DNA from: Mesotoga sp. UBA6090
Lineage (GTDB): Bacteria; Thermotogota; Thermotogae; Petrotogales; Kosmotogaceae
Direction: 5' to 3'
Assembly (NCBI RefSeq): GCF_002435945.1
Contig: NZ_DIXC01000065.1
Coordinates: forward strand, 1 to 19,499
DNA length: 19,499 nucleotides
Every line of letters starts with the position of its first letter. Within the stretch, counting starts at the first letter, position 1. Positions 12,295-19,030 of this stretch are shown piece by piece. Below the pieces are notes generated by a model. It was not told where the DNA came from. It worked only from the letters and a program-made list of their open reading frames with translations, and made no database searches. Position numbers and translations under genes: made by a program.

Positions 12295-12513
12295 ATGGAA
12301 GCTCTTCAGCACGATGACACTGTCTGGTACGTTGTGAAGGCGTATGCGGAGAATATCAAGAGCGATGTGCAATTGAGGAAGGTTCTGAATGACTTGAAGG
12401 ATTCGGCTCAAAGATCTTTAGAGAAAACAAAAGGGCTTGAGTTAGAGAAACATCATCAGAGACTGCTGGATATAGTTCAGCAGTCTCTTCGTTTATTGGG
12501 AGGTGAAGAATGA
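12295..12513 (+). CDS. Hypothetical helical protein (72 aa)
   Basis: Not recognised. The product is almost wholly helical (YAENIKSDVQLRKVLNDLKD, KGLELEKHHQRLLDIVQQSL). The start is uncertain: neither ATG 12295 nor the alternative TTG at 12274, which overlaps the upstream gene, has a good ribosome site. This makes it unlike its neighbours and suggests translation by coupling. Its stop overlaps the next ATG (ATGA). Confidence 0.6.
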   Translation: MEALQHDDTVWYVVKAYAENIKSDVQLRKVLNDLKDSAQRSLEKTKGLELEKHHQRLLDIVQQSLRLLGGEE

Positions 12514-12734
12514 AGTGCATGATGTGTGGCAAAGAAACAGATGAGGGTTTCATGACGACAAAGGGCAACTTCGTTTGTTGGGAGTGCGGACAGAACGCAG
12601 AGCTAACCATGTGTTCAAAATGCACTACGGTCATAGAGGAAGGCGATCCGTTTATAGAGGTTTGCGACGGAGAGTTTCTCTGCATTGACTGCGCATATGG
12701 GAGGGTGTATGGAAGACAAGAAGCGTCAACTTAA
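12510..12734 (+). CDS. Small double zinc-binding protein (four CxxC, 74 aa)
   Basis: The sequence contains four Cys-x2-Cys pairs: CMMC and CWEC in the first half, CSKC and CIDC in the second. This is the layout of two tandem zinc ribbons or a LIM/treble-clef-like pair. A nucleic-acid or protein interaction role is likely for the fold, but no family is recognised. ATG 12510 has GGGAGGTGAAGA upstream and overlaps the preceding stop by four bases. Its end overlaps the next gene by 26 bases. Confidence 0.75.
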   Translation: MKCMMCGKETDEGFMTTKGNFVCWECGQNAELTMCSKCTTVIEEGDPFIEVCDGEFLCIDCAYGRVYGRQEAST

Positions 12735-12969
12735 GCAACAAATACATTCAATTATTCCTGACATCGAGCAGGCTCTTGATCAGGAGGTTGATCGAATCGT
12801 TGACAGCGGCGCTGTATCTGAAGAAGAGTACGAGAGCTATTTGAACAACGGCCTATCTTTCATTCTTGCTAAGGCGATCATTTCTCAGTGGTTTTCCAGT
12901 GAGCCTTACGGCCCGCCTAAATTCAGCAAGAGCCTAAAGCAATTCTTCAATCGCATAGCGTGCGTATAG
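12709..12969 (+). CDS. Hypothetical helical protein (86 aa)
   Basis: Not recognised. I chose ATG 12709, which follows GGGAGG with 4 bases of spacing; the frame is open from 12685 but without a ribosome site. The product is helical and acidic at the N-terminus (IIPDIEQALDQEVDRIVDSG), with an aromatic-rich C-terminal part (SQWFSSEPYGPPKFSKSLKQ). Confidence 0.68.
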   Translation: MEDKKRQLKQQIHSIIPDIEQALDQEVDRIVDSGAVSEEEYESYLNNGLSFILAKAIISQWFSSEPYGPPKFSKSLKQFFNRIACV

Positions 12970-12977
12970 GAGGGAGT

Positions 12978-13190
12978 ATGAAGATTCTAAAGAAAACGTA
13001 TCAGTCCCGAAGGGACTTTTGGGCCGATATGGTATGCGAACACTGTGGCCATATCGAAAAGGACGTTAGAGGCTATGACGACACCAACTTTCACCATAAC
13101 GTTATACCAGCAATACCTTGCCCTAAGTGCGGAAAGATTTCTGGTCAGATAACTTCAGAACCTGATCAGCCAGATTGGGCAGTGCTTTAG
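12978..13190 (+). CDS. Small zinc-ribbon protein (70 aa)
   Basis: CEHCG and CPKCG, about 30 residues apart, form a classic single zinc ribbon with likely beta strands between (HNVIPAIPCPKCGKISGQIT). No specific family is recognised. ATG 12978 follows AGGAGGGAGT; an in-frame ATG at 12960 precedes the ribosome site. It lies 9 bp before the ArdC-like gene, so the two are probably expressed together. Confidence 0.72.
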   Translation: MKILKKTYQSRRDFWADMVCEHCGHIEKDVRGYDDTNFHHNVIPAIPCPKCGKISGQITSEPDQPDWAVL

Positions 13191-13199
13191 GAGGAGATT

Positions 13200-13991
13200 A
13201 TGGATAATAAAGAAGCTGCCGAAAGGCTAGAGCAAGCCTTTCAAAAGTGGATTAGTTCAGATGACTTTCACAAGTTGGAGCGGTTGATGAGAGTCTTTCA
13301 TCACTACTCCTTTAACAATCTGATTCTCATTCTTTTCCAGCGGCCAGATGCTACGAGAGTGGCAGGGTTCAACGCATGGAAGAAGCTCAACAGATTCGTT
13401 AAGAAGGGCGAGAAGGGCATCATGATCTTCGCGCCCTGCACTTACAAGTACAAAACCTACGAAGACGGAGAAGAGAAAACAGTCTTCGGGATAAAAGGTT
13501 TCAAGCCAACTTACGTTTTCGATGTGAGCCAAACAGAGGGAGAAGAGCTTGAAGATGTTCCAGAACCGCACATCGAAGACGAATATGATGGCCTTCAAGT
13601 TATCGCAGAGGCCATAGAGAAGATGGCCTACACAATAGACTGGTACGACGAGAGCCTTACAGGAGAGAAGGGGTACGTGAGAAAGGGTGCGAAGATTATT
13701 CACGTACTAAACACGGAGTCGTCGGGCCAGAAAGCAAGCACTCTTCTCCATGAATGGGCGCACCTGCAGATAGATAACATGGGGAGGGATACCGAAGAGG
13801 TTGTAGTCCAGACTGCCAGCTACTTCATCATGGCTCGTCTCGGTCTGGACACAAGCTGGTACACCGCTAAGTATGTTCAGAGTTGGGCGAACAGCAAGAA
13901 TTGGAAGGAGATCTCACAGCTCTTCTCAATGTCCGATAAGCTATGCAGAAAATTCTTTGAAGAATCGGGGGTGCTAAATGTATTGGCATGA
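13200..13991 (+). CDS. ArdC-like protein: N-terminal ssDNA-binding domain plus zinc metallopeptidase-like domain
   Basis: Two parts are visible. Residues 1-110 resemble the ArdC N-terminal domain, with YSFNNLILILFQRPDATRVAGFNAWKKLNRFVKKGEKGIMIFAP and YVFDVSQTEGEEL. Known members bind single-stranded DNA and protect incoming DNA from restriction. Residues about 140-263 have LLHEWAHLQI (H184-E185-x2-H188) and a downstream acidic EE (199-200), fitting a gluzincin of the ImmA/M78-like type. The 263-residue length fits the ArdC group found on phages and plasmids. AGGAGGAGATT precedes ATG 13200. It overlaps the next gene by 14 bases. I am confident of the two-domain call; its target is unknown. A link to the S24-like repressor at 15649 is only a hypothesis. 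Confidence 0.85.
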   Translation: MDNKEAAERLEQAFQKWISSDDFHKLERLMRVFHHYSFNNLILILFQRPDATRVAGFNAWKKLNRFVKKGEKGIMIFAPCTYKYKTYEDGEEKTVFGIKGFKPTYVFDVSQTEGEELEDVPEPHIEDEYDGLQVIAEAIEKMAYTIDWYDESLTGEKGYVRKGAKIIHVLNTESSGQKASTLLHEWAHLQIDNMGRDTEEVVVQTASYFIMARLGLDTSWYTAKYVQSWANSKNWKEISQLFSMSDKLCRKFFEESGVLNVLA

Positions 13992-14487
13992 CGAGAAATA
14001 CAAGGGCAGGGCAATAACAAAAGAACTATTGATTAAAGTTGAGCATGATGTAAAGATAGCGATAGATCATTATGCTCAACGAGCGGTAAATTCTCGTCTC
14101 ACAGCTTACCACGACGGAAACGACATTATACTTGTCGCTCATAACGAGGAGACGGCGAACTATCTCAAAAGGATATCTGGAGAAAGGAAACCTCGTTATG
14201 AAATTGACGATTATGTTTGTGTCATAGAAAGTGTCCGCGAAGGAAAAGTGATTCCAGCGAAGGTTTCTGGAATTAGACGCATTACTTACTCGGACACGGC
14301 AGATGTATTTATGTACGAGGTAGAAAATGAAGTACATTCTTACACCATCAATGAATCAGAGATTGTGTCTATCCACGAAGCGACAGAGATTGCAAAAGAG
14401 GTTTTGAGAGAGAGACTCGATTTTCTTGAAACTCACTATTTTAATGACGGACAGTGGATAGAGATCCCAATAATGAAGGAGGATTAA
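13978..14487 (+). CDS. Hypothetical phage protein (169 aa)
   Basis: Not recognised. ATG 13978 follows GGGGGTGCTAA inside the end of the ardC-like gene. The product has a helical N-terminal segment (TKELLIKVEHDVKIAIDHYA), a beta-rich centre (YEIDDYVCVIESVREGKVIPAKVSGI, a likely small barrel) and an acidic C-terminal part. Tight coupling to the ArdC-like protein suggests a shared process, otherwise nothing is known. Confidence 0.72.
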   Translation: MYWHDEKYKGRAITKELLIKVEHDVKIAIDHYAQRAVNSRLTAYHDGNDIILVAHNEETANYLKRISGERKPRYEIDDYVCVIESVREGKVIPAKVSGIRRITYSDTADVFMYEVENEVHSYTINESEIVSIHEATEIAKEVLRERLDFLETHYFNDGQWIEIPIMKED

Positions 14488-14766
14488 ATGCACAGAACTG
14501 TCGGAGACCTCAAGATGGCTGGATACAAGTACATTACCAACCTGCTGCACCCGAAAGAGAACATTCTCATAAGCGACTTATGCAGGAAGGGGAACACGTT
14601 CGTTCTCGTAGAGAAGGATATTGACACGAAGGAGAGGCTTATACGCTTCACAAGCAAAAGGCTTCTCCTGAAATACATAAGAGAAGAGTATTCGTTCGCT
14701 CACGCCAAGAAAGCCGAGTACATGATAAAGGGGGTCAAACATGACAAAGAGAGAGCGAATAGTTGA
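14488..14766 (+). CDS. Hypothetical basic phage protein (92 aa)
   Basis: Not recognised. ATG 14488 immediately follows the upstream stop, with GAAGGAGGATTAA in front. The basic product (TFVLVEKDIDTKERLIRFTSKRLLLKYIREEY) may be an alpha/beta mini-protein. Its 3' end overlaps the next gene by 26 bases. Confidence 0.7.
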   Translation: MHRTVGDLKMAGYKYITNLLHPKENILISDLCRKGNTFVLVEKDIDTKERLIRFTSKRLLLKYIREEYSFAHAKKAEYMIKGVKHDKERANS

Positions 14767-15046
14767 GCTTTGGGAAGAGTGCAACGTAAACGGTATAGTA
14801 TCCGATATGATAGACAAGGCAGATACTTGGAAGGATTATAACGCGAGGTACTGCATAGTCTATGATGAAGAAACAGATGATCTCTTCGTAGTAGTAGAAG
14901 GCTCGGAGGAAAGAACGGAGTCATTCACATATCTCTTCGAAGTTGACGGAAGTTACTTTATCGAGGACGATATGGAGTGGCTGGAGGAATCTCTCTATGA
15001 AGACATTATGGCAGCCGTGCCTAAAGCTATAAGGGAACTGGAATGA
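14741..15046 (+). CDS. Hypothetical acidic phage protein (101 aa)
   Basis: Not recognised. ATG 14741 has a weaker site, AAGGGGGTCAAAC. The product is notably acidic (YDEETDDLFVVVEGSEERTE, FIEDDMEWLEESLYEDIM). It is coupled to the following gene through an ATGA overlap. Acidic small phage proteins sometimes mimic DNA, but there is no motif to support that here. Confidence 0.7.
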   Translation: MTKRERIVELWEECNVNGIVSDMIDKADTWKDYNARYCIVYDEETDDLFVVVEGSEERTESFTYLFEVDGSYFIEDDMEWLEESLYEDIMAAVPKAIRELE

Positions 15047-15246
15047 GACGGCTTAGAAGGACGTGGACAAAACCGAAGTGCTGGCGAATAAAAATCTGCG
15101 GCTGGACAGGTCTCTACTATGTAGCGCGAGCGGAGTTCATAGGAGACAGGAATATAGAAAAACATTACAGAGCTAGAACATATGATGACGCTTTGAGAAT
15201 CGCTATCGAACTAAATCATAAGGCAGAAAGGCCTAATAATCGATGA
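15043..15246 (+). CDS. Hypothetical strongly basic protein (67 aa)
   Basis: Not recognised. Starts on an ATGA overlap and ends on an ATGA overlap with the small membrane-protein gene. The N-terminus is Arg/Lys/Trp-rich (MRRLRRTWTKPKCWRIKICGW), suggesting nucleic-acid binding; the C-terminal half is probably helical (RTYDDALRIAIELNHKAE). Confidence 0.65.
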   Translation: MRRLRRTWTKPKCWRIKICGWTGLYYVARAEFIGDRNIEKHYRARTYDDALRIAIELNHKAERPNNR

Positions 15247-15365
15247 ATAAGGTGATTGCATTGAAGTCTAAAATTCTGTTCGTACTCGCTTGTGTGCTTG
15301 CGATTATAGTTTGGTTAGTAACGTTACTGGTTGCAGCTTGCGTTGCGATAGGAGTGTTCTCATGA
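15243..15365 (+). CDS. Small single-pass membrane protein (40 aa)
   Basis: Translation gives MNKVIALKSKILFVLACVLA then IIVWLVTLLVAACVAIGVFS. After a short basic N-terminus, about 30 uninterrupted hydrophobic residues would span the membrane once. It starts on an ATGA overlap with the upstream gene and ends on an ATGATG overlap with the downstream gene, with AGGAG near its end serving the next start. This coupling on both sides argues that it is real despite its size. Function unknown; in phages such peptides can act in superinfection exclusion or lysis control, but nothing here proves either. Confidence 0.6.
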   Translation: MNKVIALKSKILFVLACVLAIIVWLVTLLVAACVAIGVFS

Positions 15366-15628
15366 TGGACGATGCGCTTGACAAGTTCAAAGAGCATTTG
15401 AGAAATCTTCCGTATCTTGGTTCGGAGGAGTCTATACGAAGAGCGGCTCATTCTTTTGTACTCCTGTTCCTAACTACAGAGGCTGTCAAGAGAGGATACG
15501 ACCCTGCCAATGTTGGCTTTGAAATACTGGTTAAGAATCCTAATGCATTCTCCATAAGGCCAACAAATGAAGAAACTACACGTTTGGTGTCCGAGGTCTT
15601 CGGTTCTGCTCATTTCAGTCTAAATTAG
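15362..15628 (+). CDS. Hypothetical phage protein (88 aa)
   Basis: Not recognised. ATG 15362 (followed by a second ATG) overlaps the previous stop and lies 7 bases after AGGAG. Product mostly helical (DALDKFKEHLRNLPYLGSEE, IRRAAHSFVLLFLTTEAVKR), with a mixed C-terminal part. It is the last gene of the long rightward accessory group, and its stop lies inside a bidirectional terminator shared with the repressor gene. Confidence 0.72.
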   Translation: MMDDALDKFKEHLRNLPYLGSEESIRRAAHSFVLLFLTTEAVKRGYDPANVGFEILVKNPNAFSIRPTNEETTRLVSEVFGSAHFSLN

Positions 15629-15652
15629 AGAGAGGCAATCGCCTCTCTCTAA
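15625..15652. terminator. Bidirectional terminator between accessory group and repressor
   Basis: TTAGAGAGAGGC (15625-15636), loop AATC, GCCTCTCTCTAA (15641-15652): 12 perfect base pairs. Both converging genes have their stop codons inside the stem. The flanking T runs are short (AATAAA on one side, AAATT on the other). Confidence 0.75.
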
Positions 15653-16230
15653 TAAACCTCTGATGCCTTTCCTACAACTACACCTATAAATTCAGCCTTA
15701 CCTTTTTTCCAATCCAACATTTCTAACTCAACTGGCGAAAATTCGGGGTTCGTTGACGTGAGTGTCATTTCTTCTCTGTTTTTCAGAATCAGTCTTCTCA
15801 GTAGCTTTTCATCGTTGATGCTTACAAGGACTATCCTTCCAGAACATTCCTTGTACTCCGATTTCTTGAGGAAGATTATGTCTCCCTGCTTAAAATCAGG
15901 AAACATGGCATTGTCTGGAACAGTTGTAGCAAAGTCAGCTCCGAATACCTTCACGATTGTGTTTGTCACTCCCTCCGTAGATTCTAAGTCAACCATGTCT
16001 ATATCGTAGAAGGGTATAGATTCATGATCGAGAGGTTCAAATCCAAGAAGAAAATTCACGTCCACGTCCAGCGCCTTAGCAACTTTTCCAACTGCGTCTG
16101 TACTCGGTACTCTTCTTCCTGTCTCATAGTGGTATATAGAGGCTGCAGTAAGTCCAGACCTGAGAGCTACGTGATTCCTAGTGAACCCCTTTGCCTTCCG
16201 AGTTTCTAAGATTCGTTTTCCTATGCTCAT
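15649..16230 (-). CDS. CI-like repressor: HTH plus degenerate S24 (LexA/CI) domain
   Basis: Expected to hold the prophage silent by binding operators between itself and the cro-like gene. Residues 1-63 form an XRE-type helix-turn-helix (IGKRILETRKAKGFTRNHVA, SGLTAASIYHYETGRRVPS). Residues about 85-193 have the S24 fold: DNAMFPDFKQGDIIFLKK and GRIVLVSINDEKLLRRLIL. The usual catalytic Ser before the conserved Met is Ala108 (NAM), and the usual Lys of the TVKR region appears as Arg145. Self-cleavage therefore seems impossible unless my alignment is off. ATG 16230 is chosen because GGGGTGATAT precedes it and the HTH then starts normally. Leftward gene, head-to-head with the cro-like gene. Confidence 0.9.
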   Translation of the reverse strand: MSIGKRILETRKAKGFTRNHVALRSGLTAASIYHYETGRRVPSTDAVGKVAKALDVDVNFLLGFEPLDHESIPFYDIDMVDLESTEGVTNTIVKVFGADFATTVPDNAMFPDFKQGDIIFLKKSEYKECSGRIVLVSINDEKLLRRLILKNREEMTLTSTNPEFSPVELEMLDWKKGKAEFIGVVVGKASEVY

Positions 16231-16351
16231 ATATATCACCCCACACAATAATATCACTAAATTTATTTTTTTGTGGTATGTCGTTTGTTATACTTAACAA
16301 CAAAGTAAAATGGATTGCGATATACTCATTGTTATACAGGAGGTGAAAATA
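16231..16351. promoter_or_regulatory. cI/cro divergent operator-promoter region
   Basis: TTGTTA-TACT-TAACAA (16285-16300) is a perfect 6-bp inverted repeat. TTGTTATAC occurs within it (16285-16293) and again at 16329-16337, 44 bp downstream, so the two lie on one face of the helix. A rightward promoter could be TTTGTT/TTGTTA (16284-16290) with TAAAAT (16306-16311); another -10-like TATACT is at 16321-16326. The second repeat touches the AGGAGGTG site of the cro-like gene. A repressor bound here would block rightward transcription. Confidence 0.6.
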
Positions 16352-16567
16352 ATGTCAACAACCGTATCAAGACTGAGAGCTATAAGGGAGTCCAGAGGCT
16401 GGAGTCGAAACGTATTAAGCATGAAGTCAAAAGTGCCAGACGCTCATATATATATGTTAGAGACAGGAAGAAGAACTCCACACCTAAAGACTGCATATAA
16501 GCTCGCAAATGCTTTGGAACTTCCGATTGAAGATGTATTCCCAAAGGAAGAGATACTTCATGAATGA
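16352..16567 (+). CDS. Cro-like XRE-family regulator (71 aa)
   Basis: A single helix-turn-helix domain: VSRLRAIRESRGWSRNVLSM, KVPDAHIYMLETGRRTPHLK, TAYKLANALELPIEDVFPKE. Its layout matches the HTH of the opposed repressor (both have an ETGRR motif), as expected for a CI/Cro pair reading overlapping operators. ATG 16352 follows AGGAGGTGAAAATA; an upstream in-frame ATG at 16310 lies among the operators and is less likely. It leads the rightward early group; an equally possible role is an activator. Confidence 0.88.
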   Translation: MSTTVSRLRAIRESRGWSRNVLSMKSKVPDAHIYMLETGRRTPHLKTAYKLANALELPIEDVFPKEEILHE

Positions 16568-16721
16568 CTTTGCAGATGCCTTCTTTGACCTTCTGGTAAA
16601 GGACGGCTATTTAGAAAGGAGGAATCAAAATGGAGTTATGGAGAAAGGCCCTGCCGTTATCATACAGCAGAATGAACACATTTCTGAGATGCCCGAGAAG
16701 ATTCTATCTGAGGTACATTGA
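16560..16721 (+). CDS. Possible small overlapping protein (53 aa)
   Basis: The frame begins at ATG 16560, overlapping the stop of the cro-like gene, and runs 92 bases into the nuclease gene in another frame (MNDFADAFFDLLVKDGYLER then RNQNGVMEKGPAVIIQQNEH). The first 20 residues look like a sensible amphipathic helix; the part overlapping the nuclease is less convincing. The upstream AAGGAAG is poorly spaced. Possibly real, possibly chance. Confidence 0.3.
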   Translation: MNDFADAFFDLLVKDGYLERRNQNGVMEKGPAVIIQQNEHISEMPEKILSEVH

Positions 16722-17733
16722 GGGCCTCGAAGAACCCTCAACACCAGCTATGCAGATTGGAAAAGTTGTACACGATGCTCTCGACACACTTATAAAAAAT
16801 CGGGGTGATATGTTACAAGCGTTAGAGAAACTCGATACCCTTCCTGAACAAGATTATACCATTGCTAAGAAGCGTTTCAAAACGGGGGTTAAAATGCTGC
16901 AAGGCTTACCAGTAGCTGCGTCGGAGTTGAAGTTTGGAATGGATAGTAAGTTTAACAAAGTCGATTTTGAATCTTCAGATTGCTTCTTCAGGGGCGTAAT
17001 CGACCTTGTGATCAACAATGGCGATGGTTCTTATTCTGTCAGGGATTGGAAGACTGGCTGGTCTGACCCAGACCCAAGACAAGTAATCATATATTCTCTA
17101 CCACTTATTAGGGGCGGTCTTAAGGTTAATGATGCTGGTTTCTTTCTGCTGGCAACTGGTGGTATGTATGCGTATTCCATTGATGATTTAGAGGTTAGTC
17201 ACGCGCTTAACTTTATCAAAAAGACTTGGCAATCAATTAAGGACAGATTTGAGGAAACCGAGAGAGAGGGCGTTGACACGATAGAAAAGTTCCAGCCAAA
17301 CGTGTCAGGTGGCTGTTCTTATTGTTCATTTCACAGAAGATGCAAACTGTCCGAAGTTGAGGGAATTGAAGACGAAATCAGAAATGCGCAGATCGAGAAA
17401 GAAAAAGCAAAAGAAGTCTTCGACAGGGCAAGGGGAATCGTAAAGGAGACTGGCCAACCGATATTCGTAACAGACGAGACTGTTATGGCTCTATCCGAGG
17501 AATTGAAACTCAAGATTGCTGGACGAGGAGAGGAAGAGAAGAACAGAAACAAGGCTCTTGTCGCTCAATGGCTCATTGAGAACAATGGAGTGGAGTTCAT
17601 AAATATGTCTTCCACGTTGCCGCCAGCGATAGTAGCAATGATGCCACCAGAAATAGGTGATCTATGCAAATACAGAAATACTCCGAGCGTTAAGGTTATC
17701 AGCGCTAATGAGTTCATAAAACAGGAGGTGTGA
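16630..17733 (+). CDS. Fe-S PD-(D/E)XK nuclease (RecB/AddB/Cas4-like)
   Basis: A probable DNA exonuclease for phage recombination. The N-terminal SYSRMNTFLRCPRRFYLRYIEG is the standard opening of this superfamily. Active-site residues are His48 (GKVVHDAL), Asp125 (GVIDLV) and Asp139-x-Lys141 (VRDWKTG). Cys21 with Cys229, Cys232 and Cys238 (CSYCSFHRRC) has the split spacing of the 4Fe-4S cluster in AddB and Cas4. Residues after 245 form a helical extension not usual in Cas4. The 367-residue length exceeds Cas4 (about 200). ATG 16630 follows GAAAGGAGGAATCAAA. Adjacent to a probable annealing protein, so an exonuclease-annealase pair is likely. No cas genes or CRISPR repeats are near. Confidence 0.85.
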   Translation: MELWRKALPLSYSRMNTFLRCPRRFYLRYIEGLEEPSTPAMQIGKVVHDALDTLIKNRGDMLQALEKLDTLPEQDYTIAKKRFKTGVKMLQGLPVAASELKFGMDSKFNKVDFESSDCFFRGVIDLVINNGDGSYSVRDWKTGWSDPDPRQVIIYSLPLIRGGLKVNDAGFFLLATGGMYAYSIDDLEVSHALNFIKKTWQSIKDRFEETEREGVDTIEKFQPNVSGGCSYCSFHRRCKLSEVEGIEDEIRNAQIEKEKAKEVFDRARGIVKETGQPIFVTDETVMALSEELKLKIAGRGEEEKNRNKALVAQWLIENNGVEFINMSSTLPPAIVAMMPPEIGDLCKYRNTPSVKVISANEFIKQEV

Positions 17734-17734
17734 T

Positions 17735-18604
17735 ATGGGAAAGCAAGATATGTTTGGCAACGAGGTTGTCGAAGAAGAGCCAAAGAAGAACGGAAAGAAG
17801 AAGGCAGAGGTTAAGGAAGAAGCGAAAGAGAAGAAGGAAAAGAAAGACGACAGACCCTTGATAGTGAGATTTGCAAACAGTCTCGGCCTCGACGACTTCG
17901 ACTACGAAGCCATCAAGGAAGTAGAAAAGGGAATTTCCGTAAGGATCTCTGGTGATCAGGAAGTTTCCTTGTACGCGTTCAAGGGAATGATCGTCAAGAA
18001 GATGTACGAGTACGTAACTATGCGCGTGCATAAGGAAGTAGAGAAGAAGATGCGCGATCAGGGCGACTTCTCCGAAGACGCGCTTAGATTCACGCTCATG
18101 CAGCTCGCCGAGAAAGAGATAAAGTACGGTCTGCAGCCGATGATACACGTCATTCCTTTGAAAGGAAACCTGTACGTGAACATTTCTGGTTACAGGTTCT
18201 ATGCAAGGAATACAGGCGTGAAATACGGAGTCAGCTTCGAGTGCCTGAAGGACGGTTCGACAGATAACAAGTGGAGATACAGATGCACAATCTCATTCGC
18301 GGACGGTTCTCCTTCTATCTCAGCAGAGGGTTACGCTTCGCCTCAGAGCTATAAGGGGAACATTGAATATATAGCCAACATGGCTATGAAGAGAGCGGAG
18401 ATGCACGCCTACAGCCGAGCCTTCCCGATAGGGGCTTCGGTTGAAGAAGCGGAAATGATTCCTTTTGAGGAAGGAGTCAACTATTCTGCTCAGCCAATAG
18501 GTAACGTTATTGCTGAAAGCATAGACGAACTTCTTGGAGGCCAGAAGGAAGTAGTCATAAACGCATCTGTTCCAGAAGATACTTCGGAAGAGGCAACTGA
18601 ATAA
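17735..18604 (+). CDS. Probable phage single-strand annealing / recombination protein
   Basis: The 289-residue product starts with a Lys/Glu-rich disordered stretch (about 1-40), then a folded body. It contains VNISGYRFYARNTGVKYGVS, RYRCTISFADGSPSISAEGY and a helix at 215-233, NMAMKRAEMHAYSRAFPIG. That last element resembles the TRA-xx-RA-xxxxxG helix seen in several phage annealing proteins (Erf/Rad52-like, RecT-like). The resemblance is from memory and modest. Position directly after the nuclease (one base apart, behind AGGAGGTG) supports a recombination role. The C-terminal tail is acidic (VPEDTSEEATE), as in many ssDNA-interacting proteins. An alternative is an unrelated DNA-binding early protein. 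Confidence 0.55.
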   Translation: MGKQDMFGNEVVEEEPKKNGKKKAEVKEEAKEKKEKKDDRPLIVRFANSLGLDDFDYEAIKEVEKGISVRISGDQEVSLYAFKGMIVKKMYEYVTMRVHKEVEKKMRDQGDFSEDALRFTLMQLAEKEIKYGLQPMIHVIPLKGNLYVNISGYRFYARNTGVKYGVSFECLKDGSTDNKWRYRCTISFADGSPSISAEGYASPQSYKGNIEYIANMAMKRAEMHAYSRAFPIGASVEEAEMIPFEEGVNYSAQPIGNVIAESIDELLGGQKEVVINASVPEDTSEEATE

Positions 18605-18605
18605 A

Positions 18606-18629
18606 AGAGGGGCGCATACGCGCTCCTCT
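18606..18629. terminator. Hairpin after the annealing-protein gene
   Basis: AGAGGGGCGC (18606-18615), loop ATAC, GCGCTCCTCT (18620-18629): ten pairs with one G-U. It is followed by only TCTC, so termination may be partial, letting the replication genes downstream be read. Confidence 0.6.
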
Positions 18630-18685
18630 TCTCACAAGACAATCGGCAATGATTGGTTGATTTATTTTACCATAAGGAGGTCTGC

Positions 18686-19030
18686 ATGAATAGAAAAAAA
18701 CTATATGATGCTACACGTCTAGTAGGCGAAGATGTTATACGCGTTTACAAACCCTTTCTGTTTGCGCTTAAAGGTAATACTCTTCAGGCGATTTTTCTTA
18801 CATACCTTGTCAACAAGAATGCGAATCGCTTTGAAGATGTAGTGTCAGTGACTTTCTCAGAGATTGAAGACAAGCTGCTCATAGAAAAGAGCGACGCTAT
18901 TTGCTGTATCGCTTCTTTGATTGATAAGATGTGGATACGCCAATTCACTATAACAGACGATAACATAGAAATTACTCTCAACTTAGAGAAAATAGCAATT
19001 GACGTTGGTGATGCCAATGACCGACGTTAA
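18686..19030 (+). CDS. Hypothetical small protein, possibly winged-helix (114 aa)
   Basis: No family firmly recognised. After a short N-terminal part, LQAIFLTYLVNKNANRFEDV, VTFSEIEDKLLIEKSDAICC and IASLIDKMWIRQFTITDDNI have the helix-helix-strand order of a winged helix, like the N-terminal part of phage replication initiators. ATG 18686 follows AAGGAGGTCTGC. It overlaps the replisome organizer by 14 bases, so a replication-related role is likely by position. Confidence 0.7.
   Translation: MNRKKLYDATRLVGEDVIRVYKPFLFALKGNTLQAIFLTYLVNKNANRFEDVVSVTFSEIEDKLLIEKSDAICCIASLIDKMWIRQFTITDDNIEITLNLEKIAIDVGDANDRR

Noticed and set aside
16630..17733. Cas4 as part of a CRISPR-Cas locus
   Set aside because: No repeat-spacer array or other cas gene is present. 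The gene sits in a phage recombination module and is longer than Cas4.
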